The position numbers were made by a program, and so were the translations under genes. The notes below the pieces were generated by a model that was not told where the DNA came from, ran no database searches, and saw nothing but the letters and a program-made list of their open reading frames with translations. A stretch of 64,000 bases of DNA, from positions 34,448 through 98,447 of the forward strand of contig JBAXLI010000007.1 of assembly GCA_037134895.1 (NCBI GenBank), read 5' to 3'. Below are positions 25,401-36,600 of this stretch, piece after piece. The stretch is from CAIRDP01 sp037134895 (lineage in GTDB: Bacteria > Bacteroidota > Bacteroidia > Bacteroidales > FEN-979). Positions within the stretch are counted from its first letter, which is position 1; the number at the start of each line of letters is the position of its first letter.

Positions 25401-27886
25401 GAACAGGAATATCAACACATTTTCTGACAGGTAATATACACGGACGGTTGCTAAAGCAAAATTCCCCCTATTCAGTAATTGGAGATATTCAAATTAGTCC
25501 ATATGATACTTTGATAATCGATCCCGGGACAACAATTCTGTTTATGGATCATTTTTCTTTTACTGTTGGTCCAAATACGGTGCTTCTGTCCAAGGGTCTG
25601 TCTTCAGATTCCATCATTTTTCAGGCTTGTGATACAATTGGAGGATGGAATGGATTAAGATTTCAAAACAGTGATAACAATGATACCATCACCTTCACAC
25701 GATTCTCCTTTGGCAGAAAATGGAATGGAAATACTTTGATTGAAACCAGTGGTGGCGCTGTCTACACTTACAATTCATCACCTTTTATAAAACATTGTAC
25801 ATTTAATTCCAACTCAACTCAGGTTTTTGCCACCGAGGATGGAGGAGGTGCAATATTCCTTCAAAATTCATCGAATGTTCACATTGAAGATTGCTTATTT
25901 CGACATAACAGGTCTGCCGGAAGCGGAGGAGCCTTGTGTTCATTCTATAGCTCATTTATTTTTAAAAATAATGAAGTGCGATATTGCTTGTCAGATAAAC
26001 GCGGAGGAGCCTTGTGTTCAGATTATGGTTTCTCTGACCGAACTCTGATAGATCATAATTTATTTTACAGAAATATTGGTTTTCAGTCAGTTGTTTGTCT
26101 GTCATCAAATCTGGCTTCAGGAAATATTCTAAGCAATAATTATTTTGCCAATAATGATGGCAACTTAGCCAGTGCCTTGTTTATCATTGGTTCAGAATAT
26201 AGGCTCTTCAACAATATCCTTGCTAACAACAACAGTGGTATTTATATTCAAAACTGTGACCCTCAAATTTTTAATAATGTAATTTCAAACAATTACAACT
26301 GTACCTCAGGCGGAATTTATATTCAAGGAAACAATGGAGGAACCGCAAATCCACTAATTTGTAATAACGTTTTACGCGGAAATAATGGTTCGCAAATTGG
26401 GACCAATGGAAGCGTCAACCCCTCTATTCAACATAACCTCATTCAGAACGGATTTCCTGGTGTGGCTAATTTCGATGCCAATCCCTGGTTCATTAATCCA
26501 ACTCCGGGCTATAATCAGCAGTTCGATGCTTTAAACAGTGATTGGCATTTACAAGGTAATTCTCCCTGTATTAATAAGGGCCGATTTGATACAATAGGTA
26601 TGAATATCCCTGAAACTGACAAGGATTGGCATGTAAGAATTTTTGGGGATACGATTGATTTGGGAGCATATGAATTCGGATCACCTTTGTGGCATCCTGG
26701 GATCAAAGGATATTTTGCCTACAATAATATTGCTGTCACTCCTTTAGATTCAATGACCGTGTACCTGGCTACAGTTGGAAACGGGATTGATACTACAATG
26801 ACAAATATCACAGGTCATTACAAATTTCTTCAGATAGCTTCAGGAACATACAATATTCTTGGAAGTTATTCAAAACTCTGGGGTGGCATTAATGGTACAG
26901 ATGCCTTGAAAATCCAGAGGCATTTTGCGGGGATTGAACTGCTGACTGAACCGGTAAGACTTCAGGCCGCCGATGTTAACGCAAGCGGGTCCATTAATGG
27001 AACGGACGCATTAAAGATCAAACGCCGTTTTGCCGGACTTGATACCACGTTTGCAGCCGGTAATTGGGTCTTTGCAAAGCCAACAGTAGGAGGAAATACC
27101 GTGGTGGTTCAGGATGAGAATGTGGTGCAAAATTTTTATGGATTATGTGTTGGAGATGTGAACGGATCATATGTTCCTGGTTCCGGGGCGAAGTCCTCAG
27201 CTGTGGTTTGCCTGGCATACAAACCTTCCATTGATGTTCACGCAGGTCAGGAATTCCATCTTCCGGTCACGGTCGATCAGGCTTCAGATGTTTCGGCAGT
27301 TTCCCTGGTGTTAAAATTTCCTGAAGAGAAAATCAGGATACAGGATGTCAGGATGCAGGATGGGAGAGAGGTTGTTTTTAGGCAGTTTGCAGATGAGGTG
27401 CGGATGGCATGGTCGGAGGTCACACGGCTTGAATTGAAACCAGGTGATACCCTGTTAACTCTTTATTGCAAGGTGGCGGATGAGCTGGTGAAAGATGAAC
27501 TGATCTATCCTGAAATTACTTCTGAAACGGAGCTTGCAGATCAATCGGCGAATCCAATTTCAGGATCAACCCTGAACATCTACCCTATTCAACTGAAAAC
27601 CGGCAAACTGCCGGATAATGCGCCAAATTCGGAGAATGGCGGATTACAATTAATCCCAAATCCGAATACAGGAAGATTCAGTATTCAGATTGATCCATCA
27701 TTTAACGGAATAGGAAAAATCGACATTTATGACAGCAAAGGAATTAGCCTCATCCAATCACAATCTGTGAAAATTAGCAACGGAGTCTCATCAGAGATCA
27801 ATTTCTCTAATCAGGCACGGGGTTTATATATGGTTAAGCTGAAATACAATAAAACAGAATTACAAGAAAAAATGTTAATACGATGA
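22421..27886 (+). CDS. Secreted S8 subtilisin-like protease with beta-helix regions, unusual dockerin and T9SS tail
   Basis: Signal peptide 1-20 (LSLNAQ). Prodomain about 30-115 (HIIVKFKKDY to YAEPDFIVKAD). S8 domain about 117-400 with Asp164 (GVIDSGIDYLHPDL), His219 (NSHGTHVAG), Asn311 (AAGNN) and Ser379 (SGTSMATP). Beyond it are two ASH-type Ig domains (about 440-545 and 890-1005) alternating with two right-handed parallel beta-helix regions (about 550-880 and 1010-1410), which show Asn-rich rungs such as NNTIANNYAYYAGGG. Then the X-like module 1424-1487, unusual dockerin 1488-1590 (GINGTDALKIQRHFAG, AADVNASGSINGTD, GDVNGS), cohesin-like domain about 1595-1715 and T9SS tail about 1740-1821. 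It overlaps both neighbours by 4 bases (ATGA), so it is translationally coupled. The beta-helices might bind carbohydrate or act as a stalk; that part is a guess. Confidence 0.92.
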   Translation: MRKSLLIIVSLFIFLSLNAQDFKTIKINGSDCVNGHIIVKFKKDYSDAGGQNISALRQNLISKYRTTVKKQWRMKAELWQIDTLQMPRATQTILDSLKKLPYVQYAEPDFIVKADVIPNDPSFNQLWGMHNTGQNGGTPGADIKAPEAWDITTGDTNIIVGVIDSGIDYLHPDLAANIWTNWDEIPGNGIDDDNNGYIDDVHGWDFYNNDNDPMDDNSHGTHVAGTIGAVGNNGIGVVGVAWKVRLMALKFLNAGGSGETSAAISALEYATANGAKLTNNSWGGGEFSQALYDAISSADSAGKLFVVAAGNNSSDNDISVSYPSCYSLENIISVASTDRTDHLSGFSNWGVNTVDIAAPGSGILSSLPSSNYGYLSGTSMATPYITGAAVLAWSRYPTQSNLQVKQHLLGSGDQNDQLLSTINSGSRLNLFTAINDSVIPSLILSSRYYDFGAEIIHHYSPPRVFLLTNAGNSQTLIDSIVCQKGFIITSDSIYSNKLNAFMLPPNHIDTFHLEFVPDSANSYLQKLIVYYSLNSNHRLIPVTLKGVAYNSGTIVQAGSVAGIWNSSESPYYINGDILIGPGQSLVIHPGVKILFAGHYSLSVQNNGRLSATGTAENKIFWQPTDSLGGWNGITFRNSGEDDSLFYCVLKYSKRTSPNYYWWQLQNRYLYTTGGAILCDHSSPKIVNCFISNNLVHGPPGGGDSGGGISVFYSNALLQGNIITNNSADKLNDGWGGAVYIGDSCNATVLNNTIANNYAYYAGGGIGILRSTFDIQNNIISGNLTFSNGANQVFASSPYSYFTFKNCLVNGSYNINGENVFSKEPGFFAPTGGTGITFSGQINDWGLKDSSVCINTFPHPANIFSPLIDIDGNPRIYNGTIDLGASENHSVHSTVSSEPFSVLNFSFVIVNDTATIGLIIFNTSSTLLHLDSIEIQSGKAFFSKLNNPANLNILPGDSLIQTIRFIPGFIGLHSGTLIIHSSAYNFPQKEIMLKGTGISTHFLTGNIHGRLLKQNSPYSVIGDIQISPYDTLIIDPGTTILFMDHFSFTVGPNTVLLSKGLSSDSIIFQACDTIGGWNGLRFQNSDNNDTITFTRFSFGRKWNGNTLIETSGGAVYTYNSSPFIKHCTFNSNSTQVFATEDGGGAIFLQNSSNVHIEDCLFRHNRSAGSGGALCSFYSSFIFKNNEVRYCLSDKRGGALCSDYGFSDRTLIDHNLFYRNIGFQSVVCLSSNLASGNILSNNYFANNDGNLASALFIIGSEYRLFNNILANNNSGIYIQNCDPQIFNNVISNNYNCTSGGIYIQGNNGGTANPLICNNVLRGNNGSQIGTNGSVNPSIQHNLIQNGFPGVANFDANPWFINPTPGYNQQFDALNSDWHLQGNSPCINKGRFDTIGMNIPETDKDWHVRIFGDTIDLGAYEFGSPLWHPGIKGYFAYNNIAVTPLDSMTVYLATVGNGIDTTMTNITGHYKFLQIASGTYNILGSYSKLWGGINGTDALKIQRHFAGIELLTEPVRLQAADVNASGSINGTDALKIKRRFAGLDTTFAAGNWVFAKPTVGGNTVVVQDENVVQNFYGLCVGDVNGSYVPGSGAKSSAVVCLAYKPSIDVHAGQEFHLPVTVDQASDVSAVSLVLKFPEEKIRIQDVRMQDGREVVFRQFADEVRMAWSEVTRLELKPGDTLLTLYCKVADELVKDELIYPEITSETELADQSANPISGSTLNIYPIQLKTGKLPDNAPNSENGGLQLIPNPNTGRFSIQIDPSFNGIGKIDIYDSKGISLIQSQSVKISNGVSSEINFSNQARGLYMVKLKYNKTELQEKMLIR

Positions 27887-30800
27887 AACAAGGTTTACTT
27901 CTCATTGTTGGCTTTCTTTTCTGCGCATTCCTTAGCGCACAAGACCTCAAGTCCATTAGGATTAATGGGGCTGAGTGTGCCAATGGCCACATCATTATCA
28001 AGTTTAAAAGGGACTTTACTGATGCTTCCGGGCAGGATGTTACTGTATTAAGGCAAAACCTCATCAGCAAATACAGGAGCACTGTCAAAAAGCAGTGGAA
28101 AATGAAAGCCGAACTCTGGCAGATCGATACCCTGCAGATGCCAAAGGCAACCCAAACCATCCTTGATTCCCTCAAAAAACTGCCTTACGTTCAATATGCC
28201 GAGCCTGATTTTATTGTGAAGGCGGACATGATTCCCAATGACCCCAGCTTTCCCCAGCAATGGGCGCTTCATAATACTGGCCAGAACGGAGGCACCCCCG
28301 GCGCCGATATCAAAGCACCAGAAGCCTGGGATATCACAACCGGTGACACAAACATCGTTGTTGGAGTAATTGATTCAGGTATCGATTATCTGCATCCCGA
28401 TCTTGCAGCCAACATCTGGACCAATTGGGATGAGATCCCAAATAACGGCATCGACGACGACAACAACGGATATATTGATGATTTTCATGGTTGGGATTTT
28501 TTTAACAATGACAATAACCCAATGGATGATTATTTCCATGGTACCCATGTAGCTGGTACGATTGGCGCTGTTGCAAACAACGGAATTGGTGTTGTAGGCG
28601 TTGCATGGAAAGTAAGGATGATGGCCCTGAAATTTCTTGGATCAAACGGAAGCGGTCCAACCAGCGGGGCAGTAAGTGCTGTTGAATATGCAACTGCGAA
28701 CGGGGCAAAAATCACAAATAACAGTTGGGGTGGTGGAGGTTACTCCCAAGCATTGTATGATGCTATTGCTGAAGCCGATTCTGTAGGAGTTTTATTTATT
28801 GCTGCCGCAGGGAATGATGCTTCTAATAATGACATTAACATATCTTATCCTTCAGGTTATAATATTCAAAACATAATTTCTGTTGCCTCTACTGACCGTA
28901 GCGATCAACTCTCGGGATTTTCAAACTGGGGATTTAGCTCTGTTGATATTGCAGCTCCAGGCTCTGAAATTTTAAGCACCACGCCTTCAATGACATACGG
29001 CATGCTAAGCGGCACCTCAATGGCAACGCCAAATATCTCAGGGGCTGCTGCCCTTGTGGCATCAGTTTTTCCTGGGTTTTCAAACCGTCAAATCAAGATG
29101 CAGCTGATGGGAACAGTTGACACTATATCACGATTGCAAAACAAACTGATTTGTGGAGGGAGGCTTAATCTTAATCAGGCGGTAAGAGATACAAGCTTTT
29201 TTCTGTTCACAACAGATAAACAGACACTTAGTTTTGGAGTACAACGTGTTGATTCAACATCTGAAAGTCAATATATAAAAATAAATAATCTATCTGATGT
29301 TCAAATTGTAGTTGATTCGATCTGGATTACTGAATATTTTCCTGTCAGCCTTAATAATGTAACTTTTCAAAACAAACTCTATTCTATCAACATATTACCC
29401 GATTCTTCAGTCAGGATATATATTCGATTTCATCCTATAGCCGTCAACCGATATGCTGATACTTTAAAAATTTTCGCCAAATACTGTGATAAACATCACT
29501 ATTCAATTGTCAAGGGATTTGGTATATCCACTTCAGGCACTGTAGTTAATCAACCATTCATTGAAGGAGATTGGATCAAAGCAAATTCGCCATATTATAT
29601 AACCACAAATGTTCAAATAGAAATTGGGAAAACATTAAGGATTCATCCGGGTGTAAAAGTTTTATTTTCTGGTTATTATAGCCTTAATGTTATTGATAAC
29701 AGTTTGTTAATTGCAAAAGGAGCCGTTACGGATTCAATAATATTCTCTGCTCTTGATGAACAAGACGGCTGGGCCGGCATACAAATTTCGAATAATCCAA
29801 CAGCAACTGATTCCTTGGAATACTTTAAACTGAACTTGGTTAGAAATGTATATTATTATGGTAATATCGGTGGTGCAATCAACGCCAAGAATGTAAATCT
29901 GGTTTTAAAGCATTGCGAAATATTTGATAATATTGGACAAAACGGAGGTGGCATTTTATTCGGAAATGGAAATTATAATTTTAAGTGTTTATTTGTCCAT
30001 GGGAACTCTGCCATTCACAATAATGGTGTGGGTATTGGGGGAGGAATCTGCTCGGCATTATTACCCCTAACCAATGCAACAATTGACAGTCTTGTATTGG
30101 AAAATAATTATGCTAGTTCTGGTGGAGGTGGACTATATTTCTGGCAAGGCAATTTTATTCTCAGAAATATTAAAGTAAATAGTAATGGAAGTGGGTATAA
30201 CTCAGCTTGTGCATTTAACCAATGTAATATTAATATAAAAAATATTTTAATTTCAAATAATTCCTCAAATGATAATGAAGCATGCACCTTTCAAAATTCC
30301 ATATCTTTTACCCAGAATCTCACCTTTGTAAATAATAACGGACATGTCAAATATCATACTGGTCAGAATAAACTAAAGAACGCAATATTTTACAATAACT
30401 CTTTACCCGAAATAAAAGTTATTGATTATAACGGAAATCCAGCACTTTTATCCATTTCATACGTAAATCTTTCGGATTCGTTAAATAGTATTTTAGTGGC
30501 AAATTCTTTAGTAACTACTAATAATATTATATATGGAAATCCGTCATTTCTTTCACCTTCGGATTTTCACTTAGCTCAAAATTCGAAGTGCATAGATAAA
30601 GGAGATCCATCAGATCCAGTTGGATTGGAGCCTTTTCCACACGGATATAGGATTAACCTTGGAAATTTTGGTGGTACTTATGAAGCAACAACCTCAAGTG
30701 GGTTGGCTATAAATATATTTCCTAATCCAGTTGATTTTGGTTTAATATCTGCTTCTAAAGATTATATTGATACCCTTAGAATAATGAACGGAGGTATCAT

Positions 30801-33381
30801 AGATGCAATTCTTTCAGATGTAATTAGTGAAGATACAACCCATATTAAGCTAATGCGTTATACTATAAATGATACTATACACTCAGGAGAAATTTATCCT
30901 GTGCATGTTGATTTCATACCCAACTTTCCATCGGATACAGTTTACCAGACGTACATTGATGTATCGATCTTAAATAAAGGGATTCAAAGAATTCCAATCA
31001 TAGCGAAAGTATTTACTGGAAGTGTTATCGACAGTCAATATGTCTATGGGAACTGGTACAAAAGCAACTCGCCCTATAAAATAACTCGTGATATCCAGAT
31101 TCCCCCGTATTATTCCTTGCACATTGAGAGTGGTGTGAAGGTCTTTTTTGGAGGAAATTTCGTCTTTGAAGTTGGTCAAAATGCGCAGTTAGTGGCATTG
31201 GGAACCAATACAGATTCAATTTATTTTAAACCTTATATGGCGGACCATTGGGGTGGAATCTCCTTTAATGATTCAGATGCAGACGATTCCTTAATCCATG
31301 TCATTATTACAAAGGGAGTAAATTTATTTGGAGACGGTGGCGGTATCCGCCTTGAGCATTCATCTCCTAAAATGGAACATATAACTATGTCCAAATGCTT
31401 GGCGTTCCATGGTGGAGCAATTTATTCGCATCAATCATCATTAAACATTTTGGGAGGGCAATTTGAGGATAATGGGAATAATACCTTAACCGACCTTGGT
31501 GGAGCCATTTACTCCGTAAGCTCAAAACTGGCATTAAATGAGGTAAATTTTCTAAGAAACCATGCACGTTGGGGTGGGGGAGCAATTTATTTTGATTTCT
31601 TTACTTCTCAAGATACTTCATTTTTACATGCAAATCGAATTTTAGGGAAAGGAAATACAGCAGGGTGGGTTGGTTCCTTTCTATGTGGTGGCTCTGGGCA
31701 ATTCCCTTGCATCATTTCCAATTCTGTTTTCACTAGTGACACAAGTGGCTCATCTGTCATTTCTTCAAGACTCCGAACCTTTAAGTTAATCAATGTTACC
31801 TTAGCAAATAATTACGCCTACCCTATTGAAAGTACATCACCTGAGAATAGCATAAGTAATTGTATTTTATGGAATAACAGGTATAATCAGGTTTATTTCA
31901 ATTGGGCTAAAATGTCAGTTGAGAACAGCGATATTCAGGGCGGTCAAGGTGCATTTACGACGTCGAACGGTTTGTTGAATTGGGGGCTACACAATAAAGA
32001 TACAATTCCTTGTTTTGCAGATTCTATATTGCAATTAGCAGCGAATTCGCATTGTAACGACGCGGGAACAAATGATTCTGTGGTATACTCTACTGATCTC
32101 TCAGGAAATGTTCGAATATGGGATGGCAATAGTGATGGCTTTGCAAAAGTTGATATGGGTGCTTATGAATACGGCGCTCCCGCGTTTCTGCCGGGAATCT
32201 CAGGGCATTATTATTATAATAACACCGCAAACATCCCTCTGGATTCGGTTGCTATCGGGTTAAAGCTGAACGGAGTTAAAATTGATTCAACGTATTCAAA
32301 CGGGCTAGGGTCATATCAGTTTCTGCAGAAGGCTCCGGGAACTTACACAATGACCACAGCCTATTATAAACCCTGGAACGGGGTCAATGGAACCGATGCC
32401 TTGAAAGTCCAGAGGCATTTTGCTGGGCTTGAAGTGCTAACTGAACCAATACGGCTTCAGGCCGCTGATGTCAATGCGAGTGGATCCATTAATGGAACAG
32501 ACGCGTTAAAGATCAAACGTCGCTTTGCCGGGCTTGATACCACATTTGCCGCGGGTGACTGGACTTTTGCAAAACCAACTGTTGGAGGAAATACAGTGTC
32601 GGTTCAGGATGAAAACGTGGTTCAGAACTTTTACGGATTATGTGTTGGAGATGTGAACGGATCCTTTGTTCCTGGTCCCGGGGCGAAGTCCTCATCTGCG
32701 GTTTCCCTGGCATACAAACCTTCGATTGAAGTTCACCCAGGTCAGGAATTCCTTCTTCCGGTGACAGTCGATCAGGCTTCTGATGTTTCGGCGCTTTCCC
32801 TTGTATTAAAATTCCCTGAAGAGAAGATCAGGATACAGGATGTAAGGATGCATGATGGGAGAGAAGTCGTTTTCAGGCAGTTTGCAAATGAAGTGCGGAT
32901 GGCATGGTCGGAGGTCACACCGCTTGAATTGAACCGAGGCGATACCTTGTTAACTATTTATTGTAAGGTGGCAGGTGAGCTGGTGAAAGATGAACTGATC
33001 TATCCGGAAATTACCTCTGAAACGGAGTTGGCGGATAGGTCTGCAAAGGTCATATCCGGATCGACTCTTAACATTAATCCCATTCAACTGAAAACAGGCA
33101 AATTGCCGGATAATGCGCCAAATTCGGAGAATGACGGATTACAAATAATCCCTAATCCGCATACAGGGCAATTTATTATTCAAACAAATGCTACATTCTC
33201 GGGGATTGGGGAGGTTCGCATTTTTGACAATACCGGTAAGAAAATTTATTCGAATACAGCAATCCGGTTTAATCAAGGCAAATCGGGAACATTAAAAATG
33301 AATGATTTGGAAGCAGGGGTTTACCTGATCGAACTTAAATCAGAGGACTCTGAATTCAAGGCAACGATGATAATTAAATAG
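27883..33381 (+). CDS. Secreted S8 subtilisin-like protease with beta-helix regions, paralogue of the preceding gene
   Basis: Same architecture as the gene it overlaps by 4 bases, and collinear with it through the catalytic domain: Asp164, His219 (FHGTHVAG), Asn311 and Ser379 fall at identical positions. Signal peptide 1-20 (AFLSAQ). The residue before the catalytic-His motif is Phe rather than Ser (YFHGTH), a mild departure from the usual NSHGTH. Two ASH-like domains and two beta-helix regions (about 560-900 and 1060-1400) diverge strongly from the neighbour and are more AT-rich. The X-like module begins near 1436, the unusual dockerin spans 1499-1602 (GVNGTDALKVQRHFAG, AADVNASGSINGTD, GDVNGSF), the cohesin-like domain 1605-1730 and the T9SS tail about 1750-1832. 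Tandem duplication with diversified middle modules suggests different targets or reach. Last gene of the first operon. Confidence 0.92.
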   Translation: MKQGLLLIVGFLFCAFLSAQDLKSIRINGAECANGHIIIKFKRDFTDASGQDVTVLRQNLISKYRSTVKKQWKMKAELWQIDTLQMPKATQTILDSLKKLPYVQYAEPDFIVKADMIPNDPSFPQQWALHNTGQNGGTPGADIKAPEAWDITTGDTNIVVGVIDSGIDYLHPDLAANIWTNWDEIPNNGIDDDNNGYIDDFHGWDFFNNDNNPMDDYFHGTHVAGTIGAVANNGIGVVGVAWKVRMMALKFLGSNGSGPTSGAVSAVEYATANGAKITNNSWGGGGYSQALYDAIAEADSVGVLFIAAAGNDASNNDINISYPSGYNIQNIISVASTDRSDQLSGFSNWGFSSVDIAAPGSEILSTTPSMTYGMLSGTSMATPNISGAAALVASVFPGFSNRQIKMQLMGTVDTISRLQNKLICGGRLNLNQAVRDTSFFLFTTDKQTLSFGVQRVDSTSESQYIKINNLSDVQIVVDSIWITEYFPVSLNNVTFQNKLYSINILPDSSVRIYIRFHPIAVNRYADTLKIFAKYCDKHHYSIVKGFGISTSGTVVNQPFIEGDWIKANSPYYITTNVQIEIGKTLRIHPGVKVLFSGYYSLNVIDNSLLIAKGAVTDSIIFSALDEQDGWAGIQISNNPTATDSLEYFKLNLVRNVYYYGNIGGAINAKNVNLVLKHCEIFDNIGQNGGGILFGNGNYNFKCLFVHGNSAIHNNGVGIGGGICSALLPLTNATIDSLVLENNYASSGGGGLYFWQGNFILRNIKVNSNGSGYNSACAFNQCNINIKNILISNNSSNDNEACTFQNSISFTQNLTFVNNNGHVKYHTGQNKLKNAIFYNNSLPEIKVIDYNGNPALLSISYVNLSDSLNSILVANSLVTTNNIIYGNPSFLSPSDFHLAQNSKCIDKGDPSDPVGLEPFPHGYRINLGNFGGTYEATTSSGLAINIFPNPVDFGLISASKDYIDTLRIMNGGIIDAILSDVISEDTTHIKLMRYTINDTIHSGEIYPVHVDFIPNFPSDTVYQTYIDVSILNKGIQRIPIIAKVFTGSVIDSQYVYGNWYKSNSPYKITRDIQIPPYYSLHIESGVKVFFGGNFVFEVGQNAQLVALGTNTDSIYFKPYMADHWGGISFNDSDADDSLIHVIITKGVNLFGDGGGIRLEHSSPKMEHITMSKCLAFHGGAIYSHQSSLNILGGQFEDNGNNTLTDLGGAIYSVSSKLALNEVNFLRNHARWGGGAIYFDFFTSQDTSFLHANRILGKGNTAGWVGSFLCGGSGQFPCIISNSVFTSDTSGSSVISSRLRTFKLINVTLANNYAYPIESTSPENSISNCILWNNRYNQVYFNWAKMSVENSDIQGGQGAFTTSNGLLNWGLHNKDTIPCFADSILQLAANSHCNDAGTNDSVVYSTDLSGNVRIWDGNSDGFAKVDMGAYEYGAPAFLPGISGHYYYNNTANIPLDSVAIGLKLNGVKIDSTYSNGLGSYQFLQKAPGTYTMTTAYYKPWNGVNGTDALKVQRHFAGLEVLTEPIRLQAADVNASGSINGTDALKIKRRFAGLDTTFAAGDWTFAKPTVGGNTVSVQDENVVQNFYGLCVGDVNGSFVPGPGAKSSSAVSLAYKPSIEVHPGQEFLLPVTVDQASDVSALSLVLKFPEEKIRIQDVRMHDGREVVFRQFANEVRMAWSEVTPLELNRGDTLLTIYCKVAGELVKDELIYPEITSETELADRSAKVISGSTLNINPIQLKTGKLPDNAPNSENDGLQIIPNPHTGQFIIQTNATFSGIGEVRIFDNTGKKIYSNTAIRFNQGKSGTLKMNDLEAGVYLIELKSEDSEFKATMIIK

Positions 33382-33692
33382 AAATATGGGAACTGCTATC
33401 TGAAGAGTGTTAACAACTTAAATGCAACGGCAGAACAAGAGTTGGGAAAAATGAAAACCATTTTCAAACAATAAAATAGTTTTCAACAGGTAATGTAAAA
33501 GTATGGGTAGAATTTAAATTTGTGTAATTTAGCATAATGGAATTCAAATGATTATGAAATTTTTTTGAAGACAATTATGTGGCGCAATTTAACTGATATT
33601 GAGGATGTCAGCAGTGAATGTACCGGACAAGCTAACCGGCAAGCTAATGGTGAATGAAAGATTTTTTAGAAAAAAAACAAAACAGAAAACAA
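33382..33692 (+). other. Intergenic region between the first and second plus-strand gene clusters
   Basis: This 311-base AT-rich gap has no credible ORF if the downstream gene starts at 33693. I see no strong rho-independent terminator after the stop at 33381. A TAnnTTTG element lies at 33515-33522. A short direct repeat (CAAGCTAA, at about 33627 and 33638) and an A/C-rich stretch precede the start codon. It probably separates two transcription units. Confidence 0.55.
33515..33522 (+). promoter_or_regulatory. Candidate -7 promoter element for the second cluster
   Basis: TAAATTTG matches TAnnTTTG exactly. It would give a leader of roughly 170 bases before the ATG at 33693. No clear TTTG -33 box was found, so the call is tentative in this AT-rich context. 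Confidence 0.35.
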
Positions 33693-36600
33693 ATGAGAAA
33701 TTCAGTTAAAAAAGTGTTTTCCCTGCTGATAATAGCATTTTTGACATCATCGGTAGTTTATTCCCAGAATAGCCCGGGATTTGCGAATCTTCATAACCTG
33801 GATCCTTATAATCCTGATTTTGCAAAGGGGGTGGTATTGGTGAAGTTCAAGGATGAGGTTCCGATTGTTCTTCAAAAAACAAAATCAAGTCTTAAGACTG
33901 GTATTAATACGGTGGATGACTTTATCAGCAGGCACAAAGTAATAACCCTTGAAAAGGTTTTTGCCAATGAGGAGAAACGTGAAGTCAACAAGTCCATGAC
34001 CACTCCTGATGGGCAGACCCATGAAGTCCCACAGTTGTTTAATATTTATAAGTTCAAGGCCGATGCAAATGAAGATGTGAAGAAAATGGTTGAGGAACTG
34101 AAATCAGATCCCCTGGTTGATTTTGCCGAACCCGATTATTACTTCTATTCACAGGCCACAGAACCCAATGACCCGATGGCTTCCCAGCAATGGTACCTGG
34201 GAGCGTTCCCGGGGGTAAATGCCAAGGCAGCCTGGGATACAACAACCGGCGATACAACACAGATCATTGGAATTATTGATACCGGTGTTGACTGGGCCCA
34301 TCCAGATCTTGCCCCGAACATCTGGCGCAACTGGGGAGAGATCCCCGGTAACGGTATCGATGACGACGGGAATGGAAAGATTGACGATGTGAGAGGCTGG
34401 GACTTCGTGAATAACGACAATAACCCGATGGATGACAACAGCCATGGGACTCATGTAGCCGGCATCGCAGCAGCGAAAGGGAACAATAGCATTGGTATTG
34501 CCGGAATTGCCTGGAACGCCAAGATCATGCCCATCAAAGTCATGCAGAGTTCTGGTTACGGAAGCGCTTCGGATATTGCCAATGGAATAAATTATGCCCG
34601 TCTAAAGGGAGCTACTATCCTTAACCTCAGCCTGGGAAGCTACGGGGAATCGTTTACATTGAAGACAGCTCTTGAAAATGCCTATTCAACGGCAGTGATT
34701 GTCGCTGCTGCAGGAAATGATGGTTATAAAATTGATCCGCCTTTTCCGCCGGCACCATTATATGCTCCTCATTTCCCTGCATGTTACTCATGGGTGATTG
34801 GAGTTCAGGCAACAACACAGACAGGAGAATTGGCTTCTTTTTCTAATTTTGACCCTTCAGGGCCAATTGATTATACAAATGCTTATGGGCACAACTATGA
34901 AATGAGGGCCCCTGGAGTTGGGATTCTCAGTACCTTCCCGGGCGGTGGGTATCACTTGCTAAACGGAACCTCAATGGCTTCTCCGGTTGTAGCAGGAGGT
35001 GTGGCTTTGATTAAATCTCACAGACCGGCAATTTCGACAGAAGAGCTTTTTGCAATTTTAATTCAAAGCTCAAGCGGTGGAAACTTAAATATTTTCGCTG
35101 CTCTTAATCATGTTCTTGTCCCCAATTTAAAATACGTTTCAAATACTATAGTCGATACTTTAACAGGAGATGATCGCGATGGAAAGGGAGATGCCGGTGA
35201 AACCATTCAACTTTTTTTGAAAGTTAAAAATGCAGGAGGATCTGCTGATAGCGTATGGACAAAATTGAGGTTTGCTCCATTTGAAGATACAACCGTTGCT
35301 ACCATACTTGACAGTACAAGCTTCATCGGAACAATCTCAACCTATGGCACAATGACAGGCCAAACAGATCCTTTTAAAATTTATATAAAACCTACTGTCG
35401 CCAATAACCGCGATATCATGTTCCAATATGAGATCGGCTCAAAAGACAATTCAGAAGTTACTTCCGGGACCTTAAAAATAACGATCACAAACGGAGTAGA
35501 ACTGGGCGGTCATTATTACGGAACGAAACATCTTACACAAAATAAACTATACCTGGTTACCTCAAATACAGTTTTTGATACACTAAAAATCGACCCTGGC
35601 ACAAGAATTCAGATAAGTGATGAAAAATCCATTTTCGTTTCCAGGAAAATGATTTGTAACGGCAAGCCGGATTCAATGATTGTATTTACCCAAAACGGAT
35701 CTGGTTATTGGCTGCAGATAAAAAATGTAAGTGGCAATCCTCAGCAAATGAAATATTGTGTTTTTGAATACTTTGGAGTATCTTCTTCGGTCGCTGGGTT
35801 TCCTACTCATATAGATGGGTTTCGAATTCATAATTCGATCTTTCGCTATGGAAAAATTCACTTTACAAGTGTTTTAAATTCTGACAGTATCACAAAGTGT
35901 TTGTTTTTCAACAATTTCGCAACATACATGACAAACTTTGGCAACATAAACATTTTTCAGAATAATATTATATCAGGAAACACATGCACTCAATGGGATA
36001 ATCCGACATTTTTGAACAGTGGTATGAGTCTTCAGCTTTCAAGAAACTTTAGGAATAACTCTATTTTTAGTAATGATAAATATAATTTATCTGCACCTTA
36101 CCCTGCAAGTTGGGGAATATTTAAACTATCTCCAATTTATTGGGGTACAACAGATAGCTTAACAATAGAACATTCGATCTATGATTTTTTTGAAAATTCA
36201 ACTTTCCCAATTGTTGACGGCTTTGACAGCGCCCAGGCCACCCCGTCTGCTTTTTGTCACGGACATGTGTGGAAGATTCTTATTGATTCTGTTGAAATCA
36301 ATAAATATGATCATCCATACAGTGCAAATAATGGTCGGGGTATCGTTGGATTGGGCATCCATAAATTCGATGTGTACTTCAACCGTCCAATGGATGCTTC
36401 AGTCACTCCGTTTTTAACCTTTGGCGTTCGCGAACCATATACCCAGAAAATTGTTGCGGAATCTGCAAGCTGGAGTTCCGATTTTAAACGATGGACAGCT
36501 TATTTTAACATAGGAATTGAAACCGGAGATGGTGTTCAGCGTGTGAGAGTCGCGATGGCTCAGGATAACGATCACTTCGAAATTCCTATCGAAAATTCAA

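Noticed and set aside
22421..33381. Assembly duplication explaining the two overlapping subtilase genes
   Set aside because: The middle regions are strongly diverged and differ in composition, so they are true paralogues.
33654..33692. Upstream start for the second canonical-dockerin subtilase
   Set aside because: It would add 13 charged residues before the signal peptide; the ATG at 33693 gives a normal one and has an A-rich leader.
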